The notes below the pieces were generated by a model. It was given only the letters and a program-made list of their open reading frames with translations. It searched no databases and was not told the DNA's origin. The position numbers were made by a program, and so were the translations under genes. A stretch of DNA of 64,000 bases, taken from positions 1 to 64,000 of the forward strand of contig JBBQUY010000002.1 in NCBI GenBank assembly GCA_038212015.1, written 5' to 3'. Positions 41,841-51,131 of this stretch are shown in pieces. Each line of letters opens with the position of its first letter. Positions within the stretch are counted from its first letter, which is position 1. The DNA is from JAGQUL01 sp038212015. Its GTDB lineage: Bacteria; Actinomycetota; Thermoleophilia; Gaiellales; SKUG01.

Positions 41841-42974
41841 ATGTGCGACGTGCCGGGAACGGTGACGACGATGCCGACGATGCTGAATGCGGGTGTGCCC
41901 GTGGCTGCGAGCGCGCCTGCAGTCGATCCGTTCGCCATCGACACGCCCGACAACCTGTTCGCGCCGTCGGAGTGGACGCTCCCCACCGAGCCGACGCCCG
42001 TGGTGCCACGATTTCCGATGTTCGCGCAGGACCCGCGAGCGGCCGAGGTGGTGCACGCCGGTGGTGAGTTCGTGCCGCGCGCGCCGATGACGTCGACCGA
42101 GCCGATGACGCCGAGCGCTCCACCTGCACTGGATGCGCCGTCGACGCCGGGCATCAACGAGGTCGGGCCGGAGGTCGGCACGCAGGACGGGCTCATTCCA
42201 GCGCCGGGGTCGAACGGCATCCAGGTCGGCGGACTGAACTTCAATCTGTACGGGGGGCTCATTGCGGCTGGCGGTCTCGCCGGTGGCGCGGTGGCACTGC
42301 ATTCGATGAAGGCGGCTGGCGTGAACACCGCCGGCATCGGCAAGGTGCTCGGACCGGCGGTCGTGGCGGGCCTGGTCGGCGCGCGGCTGTACCACGTCGC
42401 GACGCAGTGGGACTACTACAAGGACCACAAGTCCGAGATCCCCAAGATGTGGGAAGGCGGGATGGCGATCTACGGCGGGCTCATGGCGGGCACCGCCGTC
42501 GGCGCGGTCCTCGCGCGGCGCGCCGGTCTGCCGATCGCCCCGCTGCTGGACGCTGCTGCGATCGGCCTCCCGCTCGCGCAGGCCGTCGGTCGCTGGGGCA
42601 ACTACGCCAACCAGGAACTCTTTGGCAAGCCGACCGACAAGCCGTGGGGCCTGCAGGTCGATCCGGAGCATCGCCCCGCGGAATACAAGGACCGCAACAG
42701 CTTCCACCCGACGTTCCTGTACGAGTCGCTGTGGAACGCAGGACTTGCCGTCGGCACCTTCGCGCTCAGCAAGACATGGAAGGGCCGCCCGCCCGGCATG
42801 CTCTTCGCAACGTATCTCGGCGGGTACGCCGTCGGCCGCTTCATCGTCGAGGGCATCCGCACGGATCCGTCGAAGGAAGCCGGCGGACTGCGCACGAACC
42901 AGTGGACGTCGCTCGGCATGCTCGGCGCAGCCGGTGCTGGCGCGCTGCTGCTCGCGCGCCACGCGCGCGGCTGA
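41841..42974 (+). CDS. lgt: Prolipoprotein diacylglyceryl transferase with long N-terminal extension
   Basis: Lgt transfers diacylglycerol from phosphatidylglycerol to the lipobox cysteine of prolipoproteins. The core (from about residue 125) has the family signature GRWGNYANQELFG, the downstream HPTFLYESLWN and several transmembrane helices. The first ~125 residues are an extra Pro/Thr/Ala/Val-rich region with no helix, beginning with Met/Val/Thr/Pro-rich sequence. Start uncertain: ATG 41841 follows AGGGGG with no gap, and GTG 41862 and ATG 41871 are alternatives. Some core residues typical of Lgt cannot be confirmed by eye, so a paralogue is possible. Confidence 0.82.
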   Translation: MCDVPGTVTTMPTMLNAGVPVAASAPAVDPFAIDTPDNLFAPSEWTLPTEPTPVVPRFPMFAQDPRAAEVVHAGGEFVPRAPMTSTEPMTPSAPPALDAPSTPGINEVGPEVGTQDGLIPAPGSNGIQVGGLNFNLYGGLIAAGGLAGGAVALHSMKAAGVNTAGIGKVLGPAVVAGLVGARLYHVATQWDYYKDHKSEIPKMWEGGMAIYGGLMAGTAVGAVLARRAGLPIAPLLDAAAIGLPLAQAVGRWGNYANQELFGKPTDKPWGLQVDPEHRPAEYKDRNSFHPTFLYESLWNAGLAVGTFALSKTWKGRPPGMLFATYLGGYAVGRFIVEGIRTDPSKEAGGLRTNQWTSLGMLGAAGAGALLLARHARG

Positions 42975-42977
42975 CGG

Positions 42978-44411
42978 TCAGGCCCGCGCAACCGACACGC
43001 ACGGGAGCAGGCCGCCGCCGGCTGACACGTTGATGACCGGCTCGGTGGAGATGCGGGTGATCATGCCGGCGTAACGCCCGCCGATCGCGAACGGGTTGAT
43101 GTTGAAGTGGCGCTCGCGCACGACGAGGCGACCGTCCTCGATCGCCGGGAAGCGACCGGTCGGAACCTCGAGGTACTGCTGCACGATCCAGTCGCCGGTG
43201 CCGGCGTGCGCGAACACGATCGCGTCCCACTGGTGCTGCGGCGTGTTCAGGCCCAGGTGCACGTTGTGGCCGCCGTAGTCGGACGCCGGCTTGAGCACGA
43301 GTCGTTCCCGATGGGCGCTCACGAACGACGGCAGGTCGCCGGCGGCGCCGTCCGGCAGTGACGAGCCGCCGGTGGCGAGGATGCGCGTCCACGGGATGCA
43401 CTCGCGCACGACGCGGCGCTCCTCGTCGTCGGCGAGCAGGTGCGCGAACTCCGGCGCGCCCACGAGCGCGAGCAGCTTCTTGTTGTTCGCCACGCGCGCG
43501 GGGAACGGATTGAGCATCGCCACCGCGCCCTCGCGTACCGCGGCGATGAGCGCCGATGCGCCTGGGCTCGCGTGGGGGTCGAGGATGTCCTCCACCAACG
43601 CACGGCGATACACGACGTCGATCGGGCGATCGTGTGCGGAGAGGCGACCATCGATGCGCGCGAGATCATCCAGGCTCGCCCAGCTTGCCTCGAACCCGGC
43701 CGCTTCGAGCGCGTCGCAGATGATCCTGAACTCGGGAACGCTCGGACTGTTGGCGGTGTCGACGAGCACCGCGCGCGGTCGCTCACACTCGGCGGGGATG
43801 CCGAGCGCGCGACCCGGGCCCTCGGGTCCGGTCGTCCACTCGCGCCAGCGCGCTTCCACGTCGCGTACCGTGTCGACGAGGTGGCCGGTGATGCGCTCGT
43901 ACGTCACCGTCATGCCGCTCTCGGGATCATGCAGCGAGTCGAAGTGCTCGTACAGGCCGTCGAACATGACGTCGGTGTAGCCGATCCCGGCCGGGCTCTC
44001 GGCGTTGAATTCCAAAAACAGCACCTCCCCGTCCGGCATCAGGAACGCATCCAGGCGACACAGCTGCAGCGGATCGTCGAGCGTCGGCTCGATGCGGATC
44101 AGGTCGGCTTCAGCCGGCGGCAGGTCAAGCGCACGGCGCAGCACAAGATCGGTCCGGTACGCGCTGCAGAAGCGATCGAGCACGCGCGTGAGGACCTCGA
44201 CGACGTGGCGCACGCGCGCCATCGTGGGCGCGTCGAGACAATGCGGTGCCATCACGAACGGGATCGGGTGCCCCGCGAACACGACATCGTGGTCGACCAT
44301 CCACGCGAGTATGCGATCGGCGAACTCCCCGAGCCCGGCACCGCTGAGATCTTCGAGTTTGCCGAAGTGCCGCTTCGCGAACGCGTCGAGCAGTTCGTCG
44401 TCGGACGTCAC
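42978..44411 (-). CDS. ATP-grasp family protein (glutathionylspermidine synthase-like fold)
   Basis: The 477-residue product overlaps guaA by GTGA and is the third gene of the guaB3-guaA operon. It has FLEFNAESPAGIGYTD, NPFPARVANNKKLLALV, LVLKPASDYGGHNVHLG (a lysine-containing ATP-binding strand), DWIVQQYLEVPTG and INPFAIGGRYAGMITRI. This fits a circularly permuted ATP-grasp ligase, which joins a carboxylate to an amine with ATP. The substrate is unknown; the operon position suggests a link to purine metabolism but does not prove it. Confidence 0.75.
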   Translation of the reverse strand: MTSDDELLDAFAKRHFGKLEDLSGAGLGEFADRILAWMVDHDVVFAGHPIPFVMAPHCLDAPTMARVRHVVEVLTRVLDRFCSAYRTDLVLRRALDLPPAEADLIRIEPTLDDPLQLCRLDAFLMPDGEVLFLEFNAESPAGIGYTDVMFDGLYEHFDSLHDPESGMTVTYERITGHLVDTVRDVEARWREWTTGPEGPGRALGIPAECERPRAVLVDTANSPSVPEFRIICDALEAAGFEASWASLDDLARIDGRLSAHDRPIDVVYRRALVEDILDPHASPGASALIAAVREGAVAMLNPFPARVANNKKLLALVGAPEFAHLLADDEERRVVRECIPWTRILATGGSSLPDGAAGDLPSFVSAHRERLVLKPASDYGGHNVHLGLNTPQHQWDAIVFAHAGTGDWIVQQYLEVPTGRFPAIEDGRLVVRERHFNINPFAIGGRYAGMITRISTEPVINVSAGGGLLPCVSVARA

Positions 44412-46021
44412 TCCCACTCGATCGTCCCGGGCGGCTTGGACGTGACATCGACCAGCACGCGATTGACGCCCGTGACCTCCCCGACGATCCGCGTGGAGAT
44501 CTTCGCGAGCACCTCGTCCGGGATGCGCGCCCAGTCGGCGGTCATCGCATCGTCGCTCGTGACGGCACGGATCACGATCGGGTGCGCATACGTTCGGGCA
44601 TCGCCCTGCACGCCCACCGATCGCACGTCGGCGAGCAGCACCGTGAAGTACTGCCAGATCGCCTGGTCGAGGCCGGCGGCGGCGATCTCCGCGCGCAGGA
44701 TCGAGTCGGCCGCGCGGACGATGCCGACGCGCTCGCGATCGACCGCACCGATGATGCGGATCCCGAGGCCCGGGCCGGGGAACGGCTGGCGCCAGACCAT
44801 CGCATGCGGAAGTCCGAGCGCCTCGCCGACGCGGCGGGCCTCGTCCTTGAACAGCAGTCGCAGCGGCTCGACGAGCTCCAGTTCCATGTCGTCGGGCAGG
44901 CCACCCACGTTGTGATGGCTCTTGATGTTGGACGCCACGCCGGCCTCGCCGCCGCTTTCGATGACGTCCGAGTACAGCGTGCCCTGCACCAGGTACTGCA
45001 CGGGCTCGCCACCGTCGGTCGCGATGCGTGCGGCTTCCGCCTCGAACGTGCGGATGAACGTCTCGCCGATGATGCTGCGCTTCTCCTCGGGATCGTCGAC
45101 ACCCGCGAGCAGGCCCAGGAAGCGATCGGCGGCATCGACGTGCACGAGCGGGAGGTGGAAACGGTTCTCCATCGTGGCGACGACCTGTTCGGCCTCGCCT
45201 TCGCGCAGCAGGCCGTGGTCGACGAACACGCACGTCAGCCGGTCGCCGACCGCACGGTGCACGAGCATCGCCGCGACCGACGAATCCACGCCGCCCGACA
45301 GTGCGCACAGCACGCGGCCGGTGTCGCCGACCTGTGCGCGGATGCGCTCGACGGCTTCCTCGATCACGTGCTCGGGATCCCAGCCGTCGGGCGCGTCGGC
45401 GATCTCGCGCACGAAGCGCTCGAGCACCGCCTGCCCGCTCGGCGTGTGCACGACTTCGGGATGGAACTGCAGGCCGTACAGCTTGCGTTCGCGGTCTTCG
45501 AACGCCGCGATCGGCGTCTGGTCGGTGGTCGCGGTGACGACCGCGCCCGGAGGAGCGACCGTGACGGCATCACGGTGGCTCATCCAGACGGTCTCGACGT
45601 CGTCGAGCCCGTTGAGGAGCTCGCCGCCGTCGCCGCCACGTGCGAGCTGCGTGCCGCCGTATTCGGCGTTGCCGGTCTTCGCGACCTCGCCTCCCAGGTC
45701 GCGCGCCATCAGCTGCATGCCGTAGCAGATGCCGAGCGTGGGAACGCCGAGCTCGAACAGTGCGGGGTCGACGGTCGGCGCGCCGGGCTCGTACACGCTC
45801 GCGGGTCCGCCCGAGAGGATGATCGCGCTCGGCTTGAGCGCGCGCAGCTCGTCGGCGGTGATGGTGCCGCGGACGACCTCCGAGAACGTGCCCATGTCGC
45901 GGACGCGGCGTGCGATGAGCCGCGCGTACTGCCCGCCCAGGTCGAGCACCACCACTGGATGGTCGCGCAGTCCCGCGGCGGTGGTCTCCGGCATGTCAGG
46001 CACCGTGGTCGTCCCCTGCAT
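44408..46021 (-). CDS. guaA: GMP synthase (glutamine-hydrolysing)
   Basis: GuaA converts XMP to GMP with glutamine and ATP. The 537-residue product has a class I glutamine amidotransferase domain (VVVLDLGGQYARLIARRVRD, LGICYGMQLMA with the Cys nucleophile, LQFHPEVVHT), the PP-loop ATP pyrophosphatase motif LCALSGGVDSSVAA, and the C-terminal dimerisation end SKPPGTIEWE. It lies 3 bp after guaB3 and overlaps the downstream ATP-grasp gene. Confidence 0.97.
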   Translation of the reverse strand: MQGTTTVPDMPETTAAGLRDHPVVVLDLGGQYARLIARRVRDMGTFSEVVRGTITADELRALKPSAIILSGGPASVYEPGAPTVDPALFELGVPTLGICYGMQLMARDLGGEVAKTGNAEYGGTQLARGGDGGELLNGLDDVETVWMSHRDAVTVAPPGAVVTATTDQTPIAAFEDRERKLYGLQFHPEVVHTPSGQAVLERFVREIADAPDGWDPEHVIEEAVERIRAQVGDTGRVLCALSGGVDSSVAAMLVHRAVGDRLTCVFVDHGLLREGEAEQVVATMENRFHLPLVHVDAADRFLGLLAGVDDPEEKRSIIGETFIRTFEAEAARIATDGGEPVQYLVQGTLYSDVIESGGEAGVASNIKSHHNVGGLPDDMELELVEPLRLLFKDEARRVGEALGLPHAMVWRQPFPGPGLGIRIIGAVDRERVGIVRAADSILRAEIAAAGLDQAIWQYFTVLLADVRSVGVQGDARTYAHPIVIRAVTSDDAMTADWARIPDEVLAKISTRIVGEVTGVNRVLVDVTSKPPGTIEWE

Positions 46022-46024
46022 TCG

Positions 46025-47179
46025 CTACCCCATTCCTACGCGCTGTGCGCGCTGGTGATGCTTGCCTTCGGTCTGGATGGCCGGGGCGAGCACGATCTCC
46101 GCCTTCTGGAACTCGCTGATCGTCTGGTAGCCGCACGTCGCCATCGAGGTGCGCAGCGCACCCATCAGGTTGAGCGTCCCGTCGTTCTCGTGCGCGGGGC
46201 CGATCACGATTTCCTCGAGCGTGCCCGCCTGCTCGACCTGCACCCGGGCACCCCGTGGCAGCGACGGGTGGAACGTCGCCATGCCCCAGTGGAAGCCCTT
46301 GCCGGGCGCCTCGTGCGCGCGTGCGAGTGGTGAACCGATCATCACGGCGTCGGCACCGCACGCGATTGCCTTGGAGATGTCGCCACCGGTTCGCATGCCG
46401 CCGTCGGCGATCACCGCGACGCGTTCGCCGGTCTCGAGCAGGTGCTGCGCACGTGCGCCGGCGACGTCGGAGATCGCGGTCGCCTGCGGCACGCCCACGC
46501 CGAGCACGCCGCGCGTGGTGCACGCAGCTCCCGGGCCCACGCCGACGAGCACCGCGGCCGCTCCAGTTCGCATGAGGTGCAGCGCCGACTGGTACGACGC
46601 GCAGCCGCCGACGATGACGGGCACGTCGATCTGCGGAATGAACGACTTGAGGTCGAGCGTGGTGCCATGCGTGGAGACGTGCTCGGCGCTGACGACGGTG
46701 CCCTGGATGACGAGCACGTCGAGTCCCGCGGCGAGCACCGCGTCCGCATACTTCTCGACGCGCTGCGGGGTGAGCGACGCGGCCGTGACGATGCCGGCGT
46801 CCTTCATCTCCCTGATGCGCGCGACCATCAGGTCGGCATCGATCGGAGCTGCGTACAGCTCCTGCATCCGAGCGGTGGCCTCGCCGGTGGGCAGGCCCGC
46901 GATCTCCGCGCAGCGGTCCTCGGCGTCCTCGTAGCGACTGAACAGCCCCTCGAGGTTGAGCACCGCGAGGCCGCCCAGCTTGCCGAGCGCGATGGCAGTT
47001 CGCGGCGACACGACGCCGTCCATTGCACTCGCGAGCAGCGGCAGGTCGAGCTGGATCTCACCGAGGCGCCACGTGAGGTCGACGTCCTCGGGATCGCGGG
47101 TTCGACGCCCGGGCACGATCGCCACGTCGTCGAACCCATAGGCCTGTCGTGCCTTCTTGCCTCGACCGATCTCGACGTC
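46025..47179 (-). CDS. guaB3: IMP dehydrogenase family protein, GuaB3 type
   Basis: The 384-residue product is the short actinobacterial GuaB3 type: no CBS domains, a TIM barrel with FDDVAIVPGRRT, LPLLASAMDGVVS, VGVGPGAACTTRGVLGVG (active-site Cys loop) and ADGGMRTGGDISKAIACGADAVMIGSPLA. GuaB3 proteins are IMPDH-like, but their role is not settled; related proteins are reported to act as GMP reductase in some taxa. The GTG at 47179 has GGAGG five bases upstream, better than the upstream GTG at 47215. First gene of the operon. Confidence 0.93.
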   Translation of the reverse strand, partial: DVEIGRGKKARQAYGFDDVAIVPGRRTRDPEDVDLTWRLGEIQLDLPLLASAMDGVVSPRTAIALGKLGGLAVLNLEGLFSRYEDAEDRCAEIAGLPTGEATARMQELYAAPIDADLMVARIREMKDAGIVTAASLTPQRVEKYADAVLAAGLDVLVIQGTVVSAEHVSTHGTTLDLKSFIPQIDVPVIVGGCASYQSALHLMRTGAAAVLVGVGPGAACTTRGVLGVGVPQATAISDVAGARAQHLLETGERVAVIADGGMRTGGDISKAIACGADAVMIGSPLARAHEAPGKGFHWGMATFHPSLPRGARVQVEQAGTLEEIVIGPAHENDGTLNLMGALRTSMATCGYQTISEFQKAEIVLAPAIQTEGKHHQRAQRVGMG

Positions 47180-47365
47180 CACGCATGCCTCCGGTGCTGC
47201 TTGGGACGATCGCACCTGCGGTCCTGCGGAGGGAATCCGGCTGCCGAAAGGGATCGCGTGGCCGCTCGTCCTTTCACCGGGACACTATCGCGCGGGGACG
47301 ACGGCATGTGTGCCAGCTCCGGTGAGGGGTCGATCCGGCGGGGCGCATCGGCTATCGTGTGCTCG

Positions 47366-47704
47366 ATGAGTCCGCTGGTCACCACGATCGACGAAGGCCC
47401 GAACCCGACCGGGGCGACGCGTGCCGCCGGCCCGACCATCATCATCATCTTCAACGAGAAGAGCGGTCCGGCGCAGGTCGCGGAGATCATCTCCAACAAG
47501 CACTCGTTCATCGAGACGGAGATGTGGGAGACCGTCGACGAGCAGGATCGCCCGGCGTTTCTGCTCACGGTGGTCTGCGAGACCGCTACTGCCGAGCAGC
47601 TGCTCGACCTGGTCGGGTCGCGCCTGCCTGACTACATCCAGGCGCGCCGCTTCCCGCCGTCGCGCATGGAACTCGTGCGCCGCACCGGCACGCGCATCTC
47701 CTGA
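47366..47704 (+). CDS. Small hypothetical protein, alpha/beta
   Basis: The 112-residue product has an N-terminal Pro/Thr-rich stretch and a beta strand (PTIIIIFNEK), then AEIISNKHSFIET, PAFLLTVVCETATAEQLLDLVGS and a basic C-terminus (ARRFPPSRMELVRRTGTRIS). The alternating pattern fits a ferredoxin-like alpha/beta fold, but no family is recognised. It diverges from guaB3. Confidence 0.65.
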   Translation: MSPLVTTIDEGPNPTGATRAAGPTIIIIFNEKSGPAQVAEIISNKHSFIETEMWETVDEQDRPAFLLTVVCETATAEQLLDLVGSRLPDYIQARRFPPSRMELVRRTGTRIS

Positions 47705-47825
47705 CGCGGTACCCACGCGTCGTGCTGTTCACGGGGATCGCCACGCGAGCCGACCGTGAGTGCAGCGAGGCCGTCATGGATGCACGTCTGGCTGCAGTCA
47801 CGGTGCGCGACGGGCGAGGCGCGGC

Positions 47826-48695
47826 TCAGCGTTCCGCGAGCAGCTGCGCGACCACGTCGATCGCGAAGGCGACGGCCACCGGGCCGAGCAGCGTGAGCAG
47901 CAGCAGCTGCAGGCGTGTCATCCCGACCTCGTCGAGCAGCGCGTCGATGCGATCGGCGATCGAGCCGGCTCGGCGACGGATCCGTGTGAGGAGCCCTGAC
48001 GGCACGGGCACCCACGACGACGGCAGTCCTGACTGCGGATCGTCGAGCGAGCCGGTGCCACCCTCGCCGCCCTGGCCCTCGTCGGTGCCGGCACCGGTGC
48101 CGTCGAGCGGGTCGACGATCGCACCGGTGGCGGGGTCGAGCGACAGGATCGGACCGATCGGCGGTGGCGGCGGCTGGCGCAGCAACAGCAGTGACGGATC
48201 GACGCGTGGTGCGTCGGGCGCGTCCGACTCGCCCGCACGCGACCCGGCAGCCGACTGATCGGCAGCGTCCGGTCGCAACGCGGCGAGGCGGCTGCTGATC
48301 GAGGCGAGCATCGTCGACAGCTGGCTCGACAGCAGCTGAAGCAGGGAATCGCCGCGCGCGGGAGGCGTGGCATCTCCAAGCATGCCCGCCAGCGCGGCAA
48401 GCGCGGGATCGGGCAGCACGGCAGGGCGAGTGGCCGCTCCCACCGCTCCACCGCCGGCCACGGGCGCTCGGCCACAGTCATGCGCGACCGCTCCAGGAAC
48501 CGGCTTGGCGAACGAATCACGACCGGCCTGCGGCGCGGCGCCTGGACGACTCTGACTGCCCGACTGACGCGTCGCTCCGTCGCCCGCGCGTGGAACGAGC
48601 GGGGGAACGTGGCTTGCGGAGGTCGCCGCGGCCAGACGTGCGGCTGCCGCCAACGACGTGGCGCAGCTGACACCGTTCGAACCATGCATCCCCAT
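47826..48695 (-). CDS. Low-complexity tail-anchored protein
   Basis: The 289-residue product starts MGMHGSNGVSCATSL and is Ala/Pro/Gly/Asp-rich with little predicted order. A short helical region (LLQLLSSQLSTMLASISSRLAAL) precedes a Pro-rich segment, and the C-terminal transmembrane helix is LQLLLLTLLGPVAVAFAIDVV. GGGGAGGGG precedes the ATG at 48695; the longer frame to 48779 is rejected. The order (leader, disordered body, C-terminal helix) suggests a cytoplasmic protein anchored by its tail. Confidence 0.62.
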   Translation of the reverse strand: MGMHGSNGVSCATSLAAAARLAAATSASHVPPLVPRAGDGATRQSGSQSRPGAAPQAGRDSFAKPVPGAVAHDCGRAPVAGGGAVGAATRPAVLPDPALAALAGMLGDATPPARGDSLLQLLSSQLSTMLASISSRLAALRPDAADQSAAGSRAGESDAPDAPRVDPSLLLLRQPPPPPIGPILSLDPATGAIVDPLDGTGAGTDEGQGGEGGTGSLDDPQSGLPSSWVPVPSGLLTRIRRRAGSIADRIDALLDEVGMTRLQLLLLTLLGPVAVAFAIDVVAQLLAER

Positions 48696-48805
48696 GCGGC
48701 CCCTCCCCGTACGCGCATGGCCCTCCGCCGCGCGCGCGTCCTTCAGGACCAGTGGATCCCGAGTCGGGCGACTCGGCAAGGGGGAACCGTCCGGGGAGTG
48801 GGCCG

Positions 48806-49099
48806 TCAGGTGGCCGTCGGCGCTGCAGGGGGCAGGTCGCCGCGCTCGCGGGCGATGGGGATGTGCAGGTAGAAGATCGCGTCGGCGAGCTCCGCGGCTG
48901 CCTCGTCTGCGAGCTGTTCGGTCGACTTCCAGTAGGTGGAGTCGCCGTACTCGTGGACCCCGACCGTGTCGAACGCGCGCTCGAACCCGAGTTCGACGAG
49001 TTCGGCGATGCGGCCACGCAGCACCTCGACGAGCCGCTGGGCGGCCTCGTCGGCGTGGAGTCGGTACAGCTCACGCTGCTGGTCGAGCGAAATGCGCAT
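48806..49099 (-). CDS. Small hypothetical helical protein
   Basis: The 97-residue product starts MRISLDQQRELYRLHADEAAQR and is helical throughout, with charged heptad-like spacing and a Tyr/His centre (GVHEYGDSTYWKSTEQ). It ends PIARERGDLPPAAPTAT. No clear ribosome binding site precedes the ATG at 49099; an in-frame ATG at 49138 is possible. The much longer frame to 49903 is antisense to the LPFTG gene and is rejected. Function unknown. Confidence 0.55.
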   Translation of the reverse strand: MRISLDQQRELYRLHADEAAQRLVEVLRGRIAELVELGFERAFDTVGVHEYGDSTYWKSTEQLADEAAAELADAIFYLHIPIARERGDLPPAAPTAT

Positions 49100-49283
49100 T
49101 GCGGCGACGACCGTACCAGCGGCGTCGGAAACCCCCATGTCCGCGGCGCGGAGCAGGCCGCGTGCTGGCCGTCCGTTCCGAGATCGTCGCCTTTTCGGCG
49201 TACGTGCGTGGAATCGGGGGCTTCTCGATCCGGCCGAGCAGTGGTACAACCGAGTCAGGACACCCACCACCGGGGGAACACCA

Positions 49284-49922
49284 ATGCGCGTTCGACGCTC
49301 GACATTCCTGATTGCCACGCTGGTTGCCGCGACGATGTCGCTGGCATACGCAGGCGCCGCGCTGGCCGATGCCGGCAGCGGCGACACGAGCACCGCGGGC
49401 TCCGAAACGACCACCGACACGAAGACTCCGGTCGACACGAGCACGAAGCCGCCCGCGGACACGAGCACCAAGGTGCCGGTCGACACGAGCACGAAGCCGC
49501 CCGTCACCACCTCGGCTCCCGTGACCGAAACTCCCGCACCCGTGACAGAGGCGCCCACGACGCCCGTCGTGACGTGTTCCGACACGTCGACGTGCACCCC
49601 GGACACGCCCCAGCAGCCCGAACTGCCGGTGGAGCCGACCTGTGCGGACCGGCCCGACGCGGCTGACTGCATTCCGAACACGCCGGCTGAGCGAACGCCG
49701 CAGGCGCCCGGTGGTGGCGATGCGCAGCTGCCGTTCACCGGTCCCGGCGATGTCGTGCTGGCGATCGTCCTGGCACTGCTTGCCGGATCCGGCGGCATCC
49801 TGTTCATGTTCGGTGCCGCGGGCCGCGAGCAGCTCGATACGCTCAACCGCCGCAGCATGGACTCGCCTTCCGGGTTCCACCTCGCGTATCGTGAGCTGCG
49901 CAAGGATCAGCTGGATCGCTGA
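49284..49922 (+). CDS. Secreted Thr/Pro-rich protein with LPFTG motif
   Basis: The 212-residue product has a signal peptide (MRVRRSTFLIATLVAATMSLAYAGAALA). A Thr/Pro repeat stalk follows (VDTSTKPPADTSTKVP repeats), then a Cys-containing stretch (VTCSDTSTCTP, PTCADRP) and LPFTG plus a hydrophobic helix. Unlike normal sortase substrates, about 35 polar residues follow the helix, ending YRELRKDQLDR, so it may be a membrane protein rather than sorted. GGGGGAACACC precedes the ATG and is shared with the gene starting at 53663. Confidence 0.85.
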   Translation: MRVRRSTFLIATLVAATMSLAYAGAALADAGSGDTSTAGSETTTDTKTPVDTSTKPPADTSTKVPVDTSTKPPVTTSAPVTETPAPVTEAPTTPVVTCSDTSTCTPDTPQQPELPVEPTCADRPDAADCIPNTPAERTPQAPGGGDAQLPFTGPGDVVLAIVLALLAGSGGILFMFGAAGREQLDTLNRRSMDSPSGFHLAYRELRKDQLDR

Positions 49923-49963
49923 GCCATCCGGCTCGCGGTCGCCACGGCGGGAGCGAGCACGCG

Positions 49964-50215
49964 ATGACGGCAGCGGGACATGGTGAAGACGGCTCCGTGC
50001 CACCTCCGCCGGTGCGTTCGACGCGGCCTGAGCCGGACCTTCCGCGTGAGCTGGTGGCCGCGCTGACGGCCGCGCCCGACGCCCGTGAGCGCTTCGACCA
50101 GCTCGCACCGTCGCATCGTCGTGAATACGTACGATGGGTCGCAGAGGCGCGCCGAGAAGACACACGCGAGCGTCGCGCTGCACAGACGGTGATGCGGCTG
50201 CTCGAGCAGCGCTGA
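49964..50215 (+). CDS. YdeI/OmpD-associated-type C-terminal domain protein
   Basis: The 83-residue product carries FDQLAPSHRREYVRWVAEARREDTRERRAAQTV, the helical C-terminal domain of the YdeI/OmpD-associated family (bacteriocin-protection related), here alone after a Pro-rich N-terminus. GGAG precedes the ATG. It runs into the YgjP-like gene 19 bp later, so the two may be co-transcribed. Function unknown. Confidence 0.75.
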   Translation: MTAAGHGEDGSVPPPPVRSTRPEPDLPRELVAALTAAPDARERFDQLAPSHRREYVRWVAEARREDTRERRAAQTVMRLLEQR

Positions 50216-50234
50216 TCAAGTAGGATTCGGGGTC

Positions 50235-51116
50235 ATGCCGCCCCGCTCTCGCACCCTTGCCACAACGTCCCAGGACGTCGAGCAGCGACTGGTCGACCTC
50301 GCACATCCGCTCCTGGATTCAGTGCTCGTGCGGGTTCGACGCGGACGAAGAACGCGGCACGTCCGCCTCCACGTCGACGAGCAGGGTGCCGTCACTGCCT
50401 CGATTCCTGCACGCTTCGCCGCAGCGCGTCTCGATCCGATCGTGCGCGAGCGTGCCGACTGGCTGCACGACGTGCTCACGCGCATGGAGCAGAAGTCGCG
50501 TGACACCCAGGTCGACCTGGATCGCGGCGATCCCGTGCGGTGGCTCGGTCGCTGGATCCCGACCACACTGGAGCGTGGCGGCCGTCGCCCGATCGTGCGG
50601 CTCGAGGATGATCGGCTGATGCTTCGCGTCCCCGAAGGCGAGGACGCCTACGACGCGCTCGTGGCGTGGTATCGACGCGAGGCACGCGGGATCTTCGAGG
50701 AGCGCGTCGACGCGTGGTCCGAGCTGTTCGGGCTGACGCCCGGCAAGGTGAGCATCCGCGAGCAGCGCACCCGCTGGGGCTCCTGCACCCACAAGGGTGA
50801 CCTGTCGTTCAACTGGCGGCTCGTGCTCGCACCGGAATGGGTGCTCGACTCGATCGTCGTACACGAGCTGTGTCACATCGAAGAACTCAACCACTCCTCG
50901 CGATTCTGGGCGCTGCTCGACGAGCGGTTCCCCGAGCACGAGGCTGCGAGCGAATGGCTGCGCGACCATGGCGCGGCACTGCGCGTGACCCGCCCCGCCC
51001 CGCCCCGCTTTGCGCAGGACGTGACGTCGACTGGTGAGCCGTCACGGCCAGGTCGGCGTCGTCGCGGACTGGATCATCCCGTCGAGGATGGCCAGATCAC
51101 GCTGTTCGGACCCTGA
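50235..51116 (+). CDS. YgjP-like metal-dependent hydrolase (DUF45)
   Basis: The 293-residue product has the YgjP/DUF45 signature: RTRWGSC at 178-184, zinc motif VVHELCHIEELNHS (HELCH at 210-214 plus His220), and a basic N-terminal half. Such proteins are predicted minigluzincin metallopeptidases or hydrolases. No signal peptide, so cytosolic. The C-terminus is a disordered Arg/Pro tail. Substrate unknown. Confidence 0.85.
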   Translation: MPPRSRTLATTSQDVEQRLVDLAHPLLDSVLVRVRRGRRTRHVRLHVDEQGAVTASIPARFAAARLDPIVRERADWLHDVLTRMEQKSRDTQVDLDRGDPVRWLGRWIPTTLERGGRRPIVRLEDDRLMLRVPEGEDAYDALVAWYRREARGIFEERVDAWSELFGLTPGKVSIREQRTRWGSCTHKGDLSFNWRLVLAPEWVLDSIVVHELCHIEELNHSSRFWALLDERFPEHEAASEWLRDHGAALRVTRPAPPRFAQDVTSTGEPSRPGRRRRGLDHPVEDGQITLFGP

Positions 51117-51131
51117 CCCGGCCTGACGTGC

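Noticed and set aside
48806..49903. A 365-residue minus-strand frame
   Set aside because: Only its last 97 residues look like a protein; the rest is antisense to the second LPFTG gene.
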